Assembly (NCBI RefSeq): GCF_016405905.1
Contig: NZ_JAEFCB010000016.1
Span: forward strand, 1-64,000
Origin: Variovorax sp. IB41
GTDB taxonomy: Bacteria; Pseudomonadota; Gammaproteobacteria; Burkholderiales; Burkholderiaceae_C
Direction: 5' to 3'
Length of the DNA stretch: 64,000 nt
Part shown: positions 7,711-16,261 of the stretch, in pieces
Position numbering within the stretch: the stretch's first letter is position 1
How the letters are laid out: each line of letters starts with the position of its first letter
The notes under the pieces: model-generated
The model's database searches: none
Told to the model about the DNA's origin: nothing
Seen by the model: only the letters and a program-made list of their open reading frames with translations
Translations under genes and position numbers: made by a program

Positions 7711-8313
7711 TTGCCCGCACTTTCCATCCCGACCGCGCTCTCGCGTCTCGCCCTGCTGGCCTGCCTGACGACGACGGCGCTCGGCGCCTCCGCCGCGCAG
7801 GTCGATGTCGCGGGCGTCAAGCTGGAAGACCACCTCGACCTGCGCGGCACGCCGTTGCAGCTGAACGGCGCAGGCGTGCGCTTCAAGGCGATCTTCAAGG
7901 TCTACACGGCGGGCCTGTACGTCGGCAAGAAGGTCTCCACCCCCGAAGAGGCGCTGGCCGCCCCCGGTCCCAAGCGCGTGGCCATCACGATGCTGCGCGA
8001 CATCGACGCCAACGAGTTGGGCAAGCTCTTCACCAAGGGCGTGGAAGAGAACTCGCCCAAGAGCGAAATGGTCAACCTCATCCCCGGCCTCTTGCGCATG
8101 GGCCAGATGTTCGCGGACCAGAAGCAGCTCAAGACCGGCGACACCTTCACCATCGACTGGCTGCCCGGCACCGGCACGGTGATCACCGTGCGCGGGGTGC
8201 CGCAGCCCGAACCGGTGAAGGAGCCGGCCTTCTTCAATGCGCTCCTGCGCATCTGGCTCGGCCCGAGCCCGGCCGACTGGAAGCTGAAGGACGCGCTGCT
8301 CGGCAAGTCCTAG
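7711..8313 (+). CDS. Exported chalcone-isomerase-like protein
   Basis: The 200-residue protein has an N-terminal signal peptide (hydrophobic residues about 8-25, then ASAAQ) followed by a bacterial chalcone-isomerase-like fold. The evidence for the fold is VKLEDHLDLRGTPLQLNGAG, then YTAGLYVGKKV and VAITMLRDID. Bacterial members are usually not chalcone isomerases and their ligand is unknown; they act in the periplasm. The TTG start at 7711 is supported by GGAG eight bases upstream and by the fact that any later ATG would remove the signal peptide. It is divergent from trpE and convergent with gph. Confidence 0.8.
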   Translation: MPALSIPTALSRLALLACLTTTALGASAAQVDVAGVKLEDHLDLRGTPLQLNGAGVRFKAIFKVYTAGLYVGKKVSTPEEALAAPGPKRVAITMLRDIDANELGKLFTKGVEENSPKSEMVNLIPGLLRMGQMFADQKQLKTGDTFTIDWLPGTGTVITVRGVPQPEPVKEPAFFNALLRIWLGPSPADWKLKDALLGKS

Positions 8314-8328
8314 CCGCCTGGCCGGCGT

Positions 8329-9039
8329 CTACAGGTCGGCCAGCGAATCCACGAACCCGTCCGCATCCACGCCGCGCACCGGCTCGCCGTGGTTGTAGCC
8401 GTAGGTCACGAGCACGACCGGGCAGCCGGCCGCCCGTGCAGCACGCGCGTCGTTGCTCGAATCGCCGATCATCAGCGTGCGCGCCGGCACGGTGCCCAGC
8501 GCCTCGCAGGTCTTCAGGAGCGGCAGCGGATCGGGCTTCTTGCGCTCGAAGGCATCGCCGCCGAACACCAGCTCGAAGAACCCATCCAACCCCTTCGCGG
8601 CCATCAGCGGCCTGGCGAATGAAGTCGGCTTGTTGGTCAGGCACGCCAGCCGCAGGCCCCGCGCGCGCAGCGCCTTCAGCCCCTCGATCACGCCCGGGTA
8701 CAGCGCCGAGTGCTGCCCGTTGATCGCGAGGTAATGGTGCTGGTAGCGGTCCCAGGCGCGATCGAACAGCGCCTTCGCTTTTTCTTCCGCGCCCGCCGCA
8801 TCGGCAGCGCCGCCGGAGGTCATCACATGCACGAGCGCCGAATGGATCAGGTGCTCGGAGCCCTTGCCCACCATCCGTTCGATGGCGGCCGCCGGCACCG
8901 GTGGCAGGTCCAGATCGCGCAGCATGCGGTTCAGGGATTCGGCGAAATCGCCGAGCGTGTCGACCATGGTGCCGTCGAGGTCGAGGATGGCGGCGTCGAA
9001 GCGGGAGAGGTCCGGGAGGTCCGAGCGAAGGGAGTTCAA
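8329..9039 (-). CDS. gph: HAD-family phosphatase, Gph-like (phosphoglycolate phosphatase)
   Basis: The protein is about 236 residues and belongs to HAD subfamily I. It has the nucleophile motif ILDLDGTMVDTLGDF, motif II LTNKPTSF with the motif III lysine in KKPDP, and motif IV IGDSSNDARAA. Members dephosphorylate 2-phosphoglycolate formed from DNA damage or oxygenase side reactions. There is no ATG at a sensible place. The TTG at 9039 keeps the DLDGT motif near residue 17, but the start is uncertain. The ATG at 9126 would overlap the divergent Nudix start. Confidence 0.8.
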   Translation of the reverse strand: MNSLRSDLPDLSRFDAAILDLDGTMVDTLGDFAESLNRMLRDLDLPPVPAAAIERMVGKGSEHLIHSALVHVMTSGGAADAAGAEEKAKALFDRAWDRYQHHYLAINGQHSALYPGVIEGLKALRARGLRLACLTNKPTSFARPLMAAKGLDGFFELVFGGDAFERKKPDPLPLLKTCEALGTVPARTLMIGDSSNDARAARAAGCPVVLVTYGYNHGEPVRGVDADGFVDSLADL

Positions 9040-9124
9040 AACAGGCAGCCTGACGATGTATGGAGCGGAAGCGATGCAGGAAGCCGCGCATTCTGCCTCG
9101 TGCGGCAGGACACAATACCGCCGC

Positions 9125-10393
9125 ATGACCGCCTTGACGCCCGCCTCCGCCCCTGCCCCTCGCCCCATCCGCACCGCCGCCACGCTGGTCGTCCTGCGCG
9201 ACGGCAGCGAAGGCCTCGAAGCCCTGATGCTGCGCCGCGCCGAGAAGGCCAATGACCAGAACAGCGGCGCCAGCGTCTTTCCGGGCGGCGTGCTCGATGC
9301 GCACGACCGCCACCTGCATCTGCTGTGCGCGGGCCTGGACGATGCGACGGCCAGCGCGCGCCTGGCGGTGCCCGAGGGCGGGCTCGACTTCTACGCGGCC
9401 GCGATCCGCGAGTGCTTCGAGGAAGCCGGCCTTCTCTTCGCGAACGACGCACAGGACCAGCCGGTGCGGCTCGTCGACCTCCCGTCCGGCGACCTCGCCG
9501 CGATGCGCGATGCCGCCGAGCAAGGCACCGATGCGCTGCTCGCGATGTGCGGCCAGCGCGGTTGGCGGCTGGCCGGCGACCGCGTCGTCTACTTCGGCCA
9601 CTGGCTCACGCCGCCCGGCATGCCGCGCCGCTTCGACACGCGCTTCTTCGTCGCGCTGATGCCTGCCGGGCAGGAGGTGCGCCCGGACGGCCGCGAGACC
9701 GTCGAGCACATGTGGCTGCGCCCGGCCGATGCGCTGGACCCGGCGCGTGGGTTGAAGCTCATGAACGTGACGCGGCGGGTGCTGCAGCAACTCGATGCGT
9801 TCAACCGCGCCGACGAATTCATGGCGCATGCGCGGCAGCTGCGCGAGATTCCGCTGAACATGCCGAGGCTCGCAGACGGCCCCGAGGGCCGCCGCGCAGT
9901 GAACATCGAGGAGCCCGCATACGACGAGATCGGCCTTCTCGATCCCGAGGGCTGCGGCGATGCGCGCTATGCGCTCGAAGCGGGCCTCGTCACGCGGCTG
10001 TCCGACAGGGTGATTCGCGTGGTGGGCAGCGCCGGCGACAACAGCTACCTCGTCGGCGGATCGGAAGGCTGGGCATCGATCGGCTCCGCGCCGCTCGATG
10101 ACGCGCTCCGCGCCGCCGCGCCCGGCTCCGTGCGCTGGACCGTCACGGCGCAATCCGACTGGCCCGGCGACGTGCTGGACCTCGGCGGCGCCACGCTTCG
10201 GATGCTGAAGCGCAGCGACGCCGCGCCGTCCTTCCTGCTGGTCGAAGAACGCATGCTTTTCACGGCCCCCGAGGTGACGACCACCGGCACGAACGACGCC
10301 ATCGCATGGATCGCACCGTCACAAGGCTTCATCCACCGCCCGCGCGCAGCGTCGCATGCGGATGCAGCGGGTGCGCCAGCGTATCGGCGATGA
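9125..10393 (+). CDS. Nudix hydrolase with a C-terminal metallo-beta-lactamase-like remnant
   Basis: The 422-residue protein starts with a Nudix domain (residues about 20-250). The Nudix box is recognisable: VFPGGVLDAHD, then IRECFEEAGLLF, close to the GX5EX7REUXEEXGU pattern. Substrates of this coenzyme A/acyl-CoA-type group are uncertain. The last 150 residues (SDRVIRVVGSAGDNSYLVG and onward) resemble the start of an MBL fold but lack an HxHxD motif, so they look degenerate. The 3' end overlaps the convergent MocR gene by 65 bases. Confidence 0.75.
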   Translation: MTALTPASAPAPRPIRTAATLVVLRDGSEGLEALMLRRAEKANDQNSGASVFPGGVLDAHDRHLHLLCAGLDDATASARLAVPEGGLDFYAAAIRECFEEAGLLFANDAQDQPVRLVDLPSGDLAAMRDAAEQGTDALLAMCGQRGWRLAGDRVVYFGHWLTPPGMPRRFDTRFFVALMPAGQEVRPDGRETVEHMWLRPADALDPARGLKLMNVTRRVLQQLDAFNRADEFMAHARQLREIPLNMPRLADGPEGRRAVNIEEPAYDEIGLLDPEGCGDARYALEAGLVTRLSDRVIRVVGSAGDNSYLVGGSEGWASIGSAPLDDALRAAAPGSVRWTVTAQSDWPGDVLDLGGATLRMLKRSDAAPSFLLVEERMLFTAPEVTTTGTNDAIAWIAPSQGFIHRPRAASHADAAGAPAYRR

Positions 10394-11732
10394 GCCGCAA
10401 CGCCTGATCGCACTGCTCCCGCGACATCGGCCCGCCCAGGCAGATGCGCACCGCGTCCGGCGGGTCGCCGTCCGTCGAAAACGCCGCGCTCGCCACCACG
10501 CCCACGTTCTGCGTGCGCAGGTACGAGGCGAACTCCACCGGGCTCCACCCCGGCGTGAGCGGCAGCCACGCATGAAAGCCTTCGGGATGCGCCTGCAGCC
10601 CGCTCTCGCCCAGGTGGCGCATCGCGAGCAGCTGCCGCGCGACCGATTCGGCGCGCACGGCCTGCAGCATCGCCTCGGTGGTGCCGTCTTCGACCCAGAG
10701 GGTCGTGAGCGCATTGGTGATCGGCGAGGCCATCACGGTGGTGGCGCGCATCGCGCCCGCCAGGCGCTGCGACTGCACCACCGTCGGTGAGCAAACGTAG
10801 GCGCTGCGCAGCCCCGCGCCGAAGCATTTGGAAAACCCGCTCACGTAGTAGGTGAGCGCGGGCGCGAGCGTGGCGATGGCGCCCGGTGTCTGGCGCGGCA
10901 GCATGCCGTAGGCGTCGTCCTCGATGATCGGAATCGCATAGCGCAGCGCCACGTCGGCGAGCGCTTCGCGCCGCGCGCGCGACACGGTGCCGGCGGTCGG
11001 GTTCAGCAGCGTCGGGTTGCAGTACAGCGCCTTGGGCTTGAGCGTCTTGCAGGCATGCTCGAAGGCATCGGCGATCGGGCCGTCGTCGTCCAGCTGCAGC
11101 GCATGCAGCTGCACGCCCAGTTGCGCGGCGATCGCTTTCACGCCCGGGTAGGTGAGCGACTCCACGCAGATGAGTTCGCCCGGCCGCGCGAGCTGCGAGA
11201 ACAGCGCCGTGAGCACGCCGTGGATGCCGGGGCACACGAGGGTGCGGTCCACGCCCGCATGCGGCACGAACGGGCGCAGCCACTGCATCGCCACCTCGCG
11301 GTCGTGCGCGGTGCCACCGAAATCCTGGTAGCGCAGCAGGTCGTGGAAGTCGATCTCGGCGAAGGCGCGGCTCGCGCTCTCGTGCAGCCGCGCCATCAGG
11401 TGTTCGTCGTCGGGCTCGGGCGGCATGTTCATCGTCATCTCGGCGCCGCTGCCACCGCGCAGGCGCAGGCTCGGGCTGCCCGAGCGGATGAAGGTGCCGG
11501 TGCCCGCGCGCGAATCGATGAGCCCGCGCTTGCGCGCCTCGGCGTAGCCGCGCGCCACCGTCGTGTAGTTGAGGTCCAGGTCCGCCGCCAGCTCGCGCAG
11601 CGTGGGCAGCCGGTCGCGCACGCCCAGGCGGCCGGTCTTGATGTCGTCGGCGATCAGCTCGGCCAGCAGCAGGTAGGCGGGCCGGTCGCTGTTGCGCAGT
11701 TGTTTTCGCCAGTGGGCGGTGATGGTGGTCAT
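10329..11732 (-). CDS. MocR-type transcriptional regulator (GntR HTH plus aminotransferase domain)
   Basis: The 467-residue protein has an N-terminal GntR winged helix (residues about 8-80, LPTLRELAADLDLNYTTVAR) joined to a class I aminotransferase fold that binds PLP. The probable PLP lysine is in YYVSGFSKCFG. MocR proteins sense small amines or PLP metabolites. The gene is divergent from the Nit1C operon across a gap filled with ATTGATCGCA-type repeats, so it is the likely local regulator and probably autoregulated. The start MTTITAHWRKQL was chosen because the upstream ATG would extend into those repeats. Confidence 0.88.
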   Translation of the reverse strand: MTTITAHWRKQLRNSDRPAYLLLAELIADDIKTGRLGVRDRLPTLRELAADLDLNYTTVARGYAEARKRGLIDSRAGTGTFIRSGSPSLRLRGGSGAEMTMNMPPEPDDEHLMARLHESASRAFAEIDFHDLLRYQDFGGTAHDREVAMQWLRPFVPHAGVDRTLVCPGIHGVLTALFSQLARPGELICVESLTYPGVKAIAAQLGVQLHALQLDDDGPIADAFEHACKTLKPKALYCNPTLLNPTAGTVSRARREALADVALRYAIPIIEDDAYGMLPRQTPGAIATLAPALTYYVSGFSKCFGAGLRSAYVCSPTVVQSQRLAGAMRATTVMASPITNALTTLWVEDGTTEAMLQAVRAESVARQLLAMRHLGESGLQAHPEGFHAWLPLTPGWSPVEFASYLRTQNVGVVASAAFSTDGDPPDAVRICLGGPMSREQCDQALRLIADTLAHPLHPHATLRAGGG

Positions 11733-11740
11733 CGTGCGGA

Positions 11741-11992
11741 GTTGATTGCATCCATTGATTGCATCGGGCCACCGATCAACATGCATGAATCGCGCCCGCC
11801 TCAGAGGAGCCGGATGCTTCGATCAGGTGCGATCAACCCTATTGATCGGGTGCATTGATCGCATGCCGGATGCGTCGTCCCGGTGCAGAAACCGGTCGCC
11901 GGACGCTCCCTGTCTCCGTGTTTGCGGCCGCCCGAAATTTTTTTATCCGCACGCGGCCCGCACCGCTGCGCATTGATCGCGCATTGATCGCA
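11741..11992. promoter_or_regulatory. Cluster of ATTGATCGCA-type repeats, likely MocR operators
   Basis: Related decamers occur at 11741-11750 and 11754-11763, at 11841-11850 and 11854-11863, and at 11972-11981 and 11983-11992. An inverted copy lies at 11828-11837 and a weaker one near 11774-11780. The first two pairs have the same 13-base start-to-start spacing and the last pair 11. GntR/MocR regulators bind such direct repeats. They fill the gap between the regulator and the Nit1C operon, so they are probably the control sites for both. The 11733-12077 gap otherwise holds only the sigma-54 site. Confidence 0.6.
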
Positions 11993-12009
11993 CGCCCTGG
12001 TCCGCGCGC

Positions 12010-12025
12010 TGGCACATCGCCTGCA
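12010..12025 (+). promoter_or_regulatory. Sigma-54-type promoter of the Nit1C operon
   Basis: TGGCACATCGCCTGCA matches the -24/-12 consensus (YTGGCACR-N4-YTGCA) with exact GG-N10-GC spacing: GG at 12011-12012, GC at 12023-12024. Transcription would start near 12036, about 40 bases before the first gene. Sigma-54 promoters are typical of nitrogen-controlled genes, which suits this cluster. Confidence 0.55.
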
Positions 12026-12077
12026 AAGGAAAAGGCACGCAAGACCTGCGTGCCCAACCACCCAACCGGAGTTCCCC

Positions 12078-12560
12078 ATGCCCAAAGTCACCCGCCCCCG
12101 CAACGAGAAAGGCGAGTTCCTCGTCGACTACGAAGAGAAGGTGTTCGAAGACGTCAAGGCCGAGCCCGGCGAGAAGGCGCTCGTCACCTTCCACACCGTG
12201 GCCTTCGAAGGTTCCATCGGCTTCGTCAACCTGCTGCAGGCCACGCGCCTGAAGCGCAAGGGCTACGACACCTCGGTGCTGCTGTACGGCCCCGGCGTCA
12301 CGCTGGGCGTGCAGCGCGGCTTTCCGACGCTGGGCGACGAGGCCTTTCCGGGCCACCAGAACTTCAACAAGCAGATCGTCAAGTTCATGGAAGAAGGCGG
12401 CAAGGTCTACGCCTGCCGCTTCGCGCTGCAGGCGCTGTACGGCCACGGCGAAGGCGCGCTGATCGAGGGCATCAAGCCGATCAATCCGCTGGACGTGCTG
12501 GACATCGTGCTGCTGCACAAGAAGGCCGGCGCAGTCATCCTCGACACCTGGACCCTGTAA
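12078..12560 (+). CDS. MSMEG_0572/Sll0783-family nitrogen starvation response protein
   Basis: The 160-residue first gene of the Nit1C operon reads VTFHTVAFEGSIGFVNLLQATRLKRKGY and onward, typical of the Sll0783 family. The fold resembles DsrE/sulfur-relay-like small proteins, but no catalytic cysteine pair is obvious and the biochemical role is unknown. In Synechocystis and other bacteria the family is induced under nitrogen limitation. It is followed 15 bases later by the nitrilase, and the gene order matches Nit1C clusters elsewhere. Confidence 0.88.
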   Translation: MPKVTRPRNEKGEFLVDYEEKVFEDVKAEPGEKALVTFHTVAFEGSIGFVNLLQATRLKRKGYDTSVLLYGPGVTLGVQRGFPTLGDEAFPGHQNFNKQIVKFMEEGGKVYACRFALQALYGHGEGALIEGIKPINPLDVLDIVLLHKKAGAVILDTWTL

Positions 12561-12575
12561 GGCAGGACCCGAGCG

Positions 12576-13631
12576 ATGGCTTCCCCACCCCGCATCGTGC
12601 GTGCCGCGGCGATCCAGATCGCGCCCGACTTCGAGCGCCCCGACGGCACGCTCGAGCGGGTGTGCAGCGCCATCGACGAGGCCGCGGCGAAGGGCGCGCA
12701 GCTGGCGGTCTTTCCCGAGACCTTCGTGCCCTACTACCCGTACTTCAGCTTCGTGCTGCCGCCGGTGCTGCAGGGCGCGCCGCACCTGCAGCTGGTGGAG
12801 CGCGCGGTGGTCGTGCCCGGCCCGGTCACGCAGGCCGTGGCCGAGCGGGCCCGCGCGCGCAACATGGTCGTGGTGCTCGGCGTGAACGAGCGCGACCACG
12901 GCAGCCTCTACAACACGCAGCTGGTGTTCGATGCCGACGGCACGCTCGCGCTCAAGCGCCGCAAGATCACGCCCACCTACCACGAGCGCATGGTCTGGGG
13001 CATGGGCGACGGCGCGGGCCTGAAGGTGGTGGACACCGCCATCGGCCGCGTCGGCGCGCTCGCCTGCTGGGAGCACTACAACCCGCTCGCGCGCTATGCG
13101 CTGATGGCGCAGCACGAGGAGATCCACTGCGCGCAGTTCCCCGGCTCGCTGGTCGGGCCGATCTTCGCGGAGCAGATGGAAGTGACCATCCGCCACCACG
13201 CGCTCGAATCGGGCTGCTTCGTGGTCAACGCGACCGGCTGGCTCACCGACGAACAGATCCGCGCCGTCACGCCCGACGCCGGCCTGCAGAAGGCGCTGCG
13301 CGGCGGCTGCCACACGGCCATCGTCTCGCCCGAGGGCAAGCACCTCGCGCCGCCGCTCACCGAGGGCGAAGGCATGGTCGTCGCCGACATGGACATGGCG
13401 CTCATCGCCAAGCGCAAGCGAATGATGGATTCGGTCGGCCACTACGCGCGGCCCGAGTTGCTGTCGCTCGCCATCAACGACCGGCCGGCAGAGACCATGG
13501 TGCCGATGCACCTCACGCAACCCCAACACCTTCAACGGAGCCCGGAACATGACCACCACCACGACGACGCAGCAGCAAGACAGCCGGCAGCTGATGACCG
13601 AGCTCCAGTCCTTCGGGTTGCGGCTGGTTGA
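12576..13631 (+). CDS. Nit1-type nitrilase (Nit6803 family)
   Basis: The 351-residue enzyme of the carbon-nitrogen hydrolase superfamily converts nitriles to acids and ammonia. The catalytic triad is Glu48 (VFPETF), Lys130 (KRRKITPTYHER) and Cys164 (LACWEHYNPLAR), and it closely resembles the well-studied Synechocystis enzyme. Nit1C clusters have been linked to growth on cyanide as a nitrogen source. The reading frame runs 83 bases into the radical SAM gene. Its last 40 residues (His- and Ala-rich) lack family character, so a frameshift near the end is possible. Confidence 0.92.
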   Translation: MASPPRIVRAAAIQIAPDFERPDGTLERVCSAIDEAAAKGAQLAVFPETFVPYYPYFSFVLPPVLQGAPHLQLVERAVVVPGPVTQAVAERARARNMVVVLGVNERDHGSLYNTQLVFDADGTLALKRRKITPTYHERMVWGMGDGAGLKVVDTAIGRVGALACWEHYNPLARYALMAQHEEIHCAQFPGSLVGPIFAEQMEVTIRHHALESGCFVVNATGWLTDEQIRAVTPDAGLQKALRGGCHTAIVSPEGKHLAPPLTEGEGMVVADMDMALIAKRKRMMDSVGHYARPELLSLAINDRPAETMVPMHLTQPQHLQRSPEHDHHHDDAAARQPAADDRAPVLRVAAG

Positions 13632-14676
13632 CCCGTCGGCGGGCGTCGCGAGCCGCCGCGGCGGCGCGGGCCCTTCGGACCACAAGGCCGTGACGGTCGA
13701 TGGCCACACGATCATGGTGCCGGTCCACACCTCCACCGCGTGGCACTCGCCCTTCACCGCTGAAGCGCCTGACGCGCAGGGCTTGAGCCGCGTGATGCGC
13801 GGCGCCATTCCCATCGCCAGCATCAGCTTTCCGAAGCAGCCGCGCTTCTACGCGATGCAGACCTTCGACGGCGTGCCCTACTCGCACATCGCCACGCTGC
13901 ACGGCAGCGACGTGCTCGCCACCACGGTGCTGCAGACCTGCATCCGCTACGAGAGCCGCAAGAAGAGCTGCAAGTTCTGCGCGATCGGCCAGTCGCTCGC
14001 GGCCGGCCGCACCATCGCGCGCAAGACGCCCGAGCAGCTGGCCGAAGTGGCGCGCGCCGCCGTGCTGCTCGATGGCGTCAAGCACATGGTGATGACCACC
14101 GGCACGCCCAACGCGACCGACCGCGGCGCGGCCATCCTCTGCGAGAGCGCCTTCGCGATCAAGGCCGCGGTCGACATCCCGATCCAGGGCCAGTGCGAGC
14201 CGCCCGACGACGACCAGTGGTTCCACCGCATGAAGGCCGCAGGCATCGACACGCTGGGCATGCACCTGGAAGTGGTGACGCCCGAAGTGCGCGAGCGCCT
14301 CATGCCGGGCAAGGCGAGCGTGCCGGTCTCGCGCTACATGAGCGCATTCGAGGCGGCGGTCGGCGTGTTCGGGCGCGGGCAGGTCAGCACCTACATCCTG
14401 GCGGGCCTGGGCGACACGCGCGAGGCGATCCTCGATGTCTGCGACCAATTGCTCCTGCGCGGCGTGTACCCCTTCGTCGTGCCGTTCGTGCCGATCAGCG
14501 GTACGCCGCTCGAAGACCACCCCGCGCCCACGCCCGAGTTCATGAAGTCGCTGCTCGCGCCGCTGGGCGAGCGCGTGGTGGCCGCGGGCCTGCGCTCGGC
14601 CGACATCAAGGCCGGCTGCGGCAAGTGCGGCGCGTGCTCGTCGCTTTCAATCTACGAAAAAGAAAGCGAAAGCTGA
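13549..14676 (+). CDS. MSMEG_0568-family radical SAM protein
   Basis: The 375-residue protein has a radical SAM cluster motif spaced CX9CX2C (Cys131, Cys141, Cys144 in CIRYESRKKSCKFC), which differs from the usual CX3CX2C. A C-terminal CGKCGAC adds further possible cluster ligands. It should use S-adenosylmethionine to start a radical reaction on an unknown Nit1C substrate. The N-terminus is a low-complexity run of Thr and Gln codons. The ATG overlaps the nitrilase frame, while the GNAT gene follows two bases after its stop. Confidence 0.88.
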   Translation: MTTTTTTQQQDSRQLMTELQSFGLRLVDPSAGVASRRGGAGPSDHKAVTVDGHTIMVPVHTSTAWHSPFTAEAPDAQGLSRVMRGAIPIASISFPKQPRFYAMQTFDGVPYSHIATLHGSDVLATTVLQTCIRYESRKKSCKFCAIGQSLAAGRTIARKTPEQLAEVARAAVLLDGVKHMVMTTGTPNATDRGAAILCESAFAIKAAVDIPIQGQCEPPDDDQWFHRMKAAGIDTLGMHLEVVTPEVRERLMPGKASVPVSRYMSAFEAAVGVFGRGQVSTYILAGLGDTREAILDVCDQLLLRGVYPFVVPFVPISGTPLEDHPAPTPEFMKSLLAPLGERVVAAGLRSADIKAGCGKCGACSSLSIYEKESES

Positions 14677-14678
14677 CC

Positions 14679-15248
14679 ATGCTGTGCATCGACGACCTGA
14701 GCGAACTCGACCTGCACTACGCGCCCGTCGAATACCTGGTGCGCGAGGCCGCGCAGCAGTGGGAGCGCGACGAGGCGATGGCGCTGCGCCGCGCGGTGTT
14801 CTGCATCGAGCAGGGCATCTTCGCGCGCGACGACCGCGATGCGACGGACGACCGCGCGCAGCTGCTGGTCGCGATGTCGTGCAACGGCGGCATGCCCGAG
14901 CAGGTGGTGGGCACGGTGCGCATCCATCGCGGCGAAGCCGGCGGGAAGGCCGGCGAATGGTGGGGCTCGCGCCTTGCGGTGCACCCGGCGTTCCGCAGCC
15001 AGGGCCACCTGGGCGTGACGCTGATCCGCCTGGCTGTCTCGCGCGCCAACGCGCTCGGCTGCACCGCCTTCTTCGCGCAGGTGCAGATGCAGAACGTGCC
15101 GCTGTTCCGCAAGATCGGCTGGCGGCTGCTCGAAGAGATCACCGTGCACGGCCGCCCGCATGCGCGCATGCAGGCCGACCTGGACTGGTACCCGCCCTGC
15201 CACGACCCGGTGAGCGGTTTCGTCACCCGCGCCAAGGTGATGGCATGA
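14679..15248 (+). CDS. MSMEG_0567/Sll0786-family N-acetyltransferase
   Basis: The 189-residue protein has a GNAT fold: the acyl-CoA-binding stretch SRLAVHPAFRSQGHLGVTLI and the downstream GCTAFFAQVQMQNVPLFRKIGW. It would acetylate an amine formed in the Nit1C pathway; the substrate is unknown. The start is two bases after the radical SAM stop and the TGA overlaps the AIR-synthase-like ATG by four bases, so it sits in a translationally coupled operon. Confidence 0.87.
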   Translation: MLCIDDLSELDLHYAPVEYLVREAAQQWERDEAMALRRAVFCIEQGIFARDDRDATDDRAQLLVAMSCNGGMPEQVVGTVRIHRGEAGGKAGEWWGSRLAVHPAFRSQGHLGVTLIRLAVSRANALGCTAFFAQVQMQNVPLFRKIGWRLLEEITVHGRPHARMQADLDWYPPCHDPVSGFVTRAKVMA

Positions 15249-16261
15249 CCAGCAGCAACGTGCACGAGATCGCCGAAGCCCTGCGCGCCACGCGCGGCTT
15301 CGCCCACAAGCGCGACATCAGCGATGTGGTGTCGGCCCTCGGCCGCTCGTTGCCCGGCGGCCATGCCGCGCTCGCGCAGGCGGTGCCCATCGGCGACGAC
15401 TGCGCCGCCATTCCCGATGGCCATGGCGGCTACCTGCTGTTCGCCATCGAAGGGCTGGTCGAAGACTTCATCGTGCGCATGCCCTGGTTCGCGGGCTACT
15501 GCGGCGTGATGGTCAACGTGAGCGACATCTACGCCATGGGCGGGCGCCCGACGGCCGTGGTCGATGCGCTGTGGAGCACCGGCATGAACCCGGCCGACGA
15601 CGTGCTGCGCGGGCTCGCGGAAGCGGCCGTGCGCTATGGCGTGCCCATCGTCGGCGGGCACAGCAATAACCGCAGCGAGCGTCCGCAACTCGCGGTCGCG
15701 ATCCTCGGCCACGCGCGCAAGCTGCTCACGAGCTTCGATGCGAAGCCCGGCGACCTGCTGGTGATGGCGGCCGACCTGCGCGGCGCCTACGAGGAGCCCT
15801 TCCCGTACTGGAACGCATCGACCACCGCGCCGGCCGCGCGGCTGCGCGCCGACCTCGAAGTGCTGCCTTCGCTGGCCGAGGAGGGTCTCTGCCGCGCAGG
15901 GAAAGACATCAGCATGGCCGGCGCAGTCGGCACCGCGATGATGCTGCTGGAGTGCTCGGGCGTCGGCGCGCGCATCGACCTGGACGCGCTGCCCCGGCCC
16001 GACGGTGTGCCGCTGCTGCGCTGGCTCACGTCGTTTCCGAGCTACGGCTTCGTGCTCAGCGTGCCGCCTTCGCAGGTCGCGCCGGTGCTCGGCCGCTTCG
16101 CCGCGCGCGACATCGCCTGCGCGGTCGTCGGCGAAGTCGATGAGACGCGGCAGGTGCGGCTGCAGGCAGGCGGCGAAGAAGCGCTGCTGTGGGACTTCGG
16201 CAGCGACGCCTTCATCCAGCCGCACACGTCCGCCGAGCGCGCGGAGGCGGTGTATGTCTGA
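15245..16261 (+). CDS. Sll0787-family AIR-synthase-like protein
   Basis: The 338-residue protein resembles the PurM/AIR synthase superfamily, ATP-dependent enzymes that use a GDD-type N-terminus (here VPIGDDCAAIP) and a mid-domain metal/phosphate site (VNVSDIYAMGGRPTAVVDAL). In Nit1C it is always next to the GNAT and radical SAM proteins. The reaction is not established; by analogy it should activate an amide or nitrile-derived group with ATP. It overlaps its neighbours by four and eight bases. Confidence 0.86.
   Translation: MTSSNVHEIAEALRATRGFAHKRDISDVVSALGRSLPGGHAALAQAVPIGDDCAAIPDGHGGYLLFAIEGLVEDFIVRMPWFAGYCGVMVNVSDIYAMGGRPTAVVDALWSTGMNPADDVLRGLAEAAVRYGVPIVGGHSNNRSERPQLAVAILGHARKLLTSFDAKPGDLLVMAADLRGAYEEPFPYWNASTTAPAARLRADLEVLPSLAEEGLCRAGKDISMAGAVGTAMMLLECSGVGARIDLDALPRPDGVPLLRWLTSFPSYGFVLSVPPSQVAPVLGRFAARDIACAVVGEVDETRQVRLQAGGEEALLWDFGSDAFIQPHTSAERAEAVYV

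Noticed and set aside
9040..9252. N-terminal extension of Gph to upstream ATG starts
   Set aside because: It would overlap the divergent Nudix gene and add residues without family similarity; the DLDGT motif should lie near the N-terminus.
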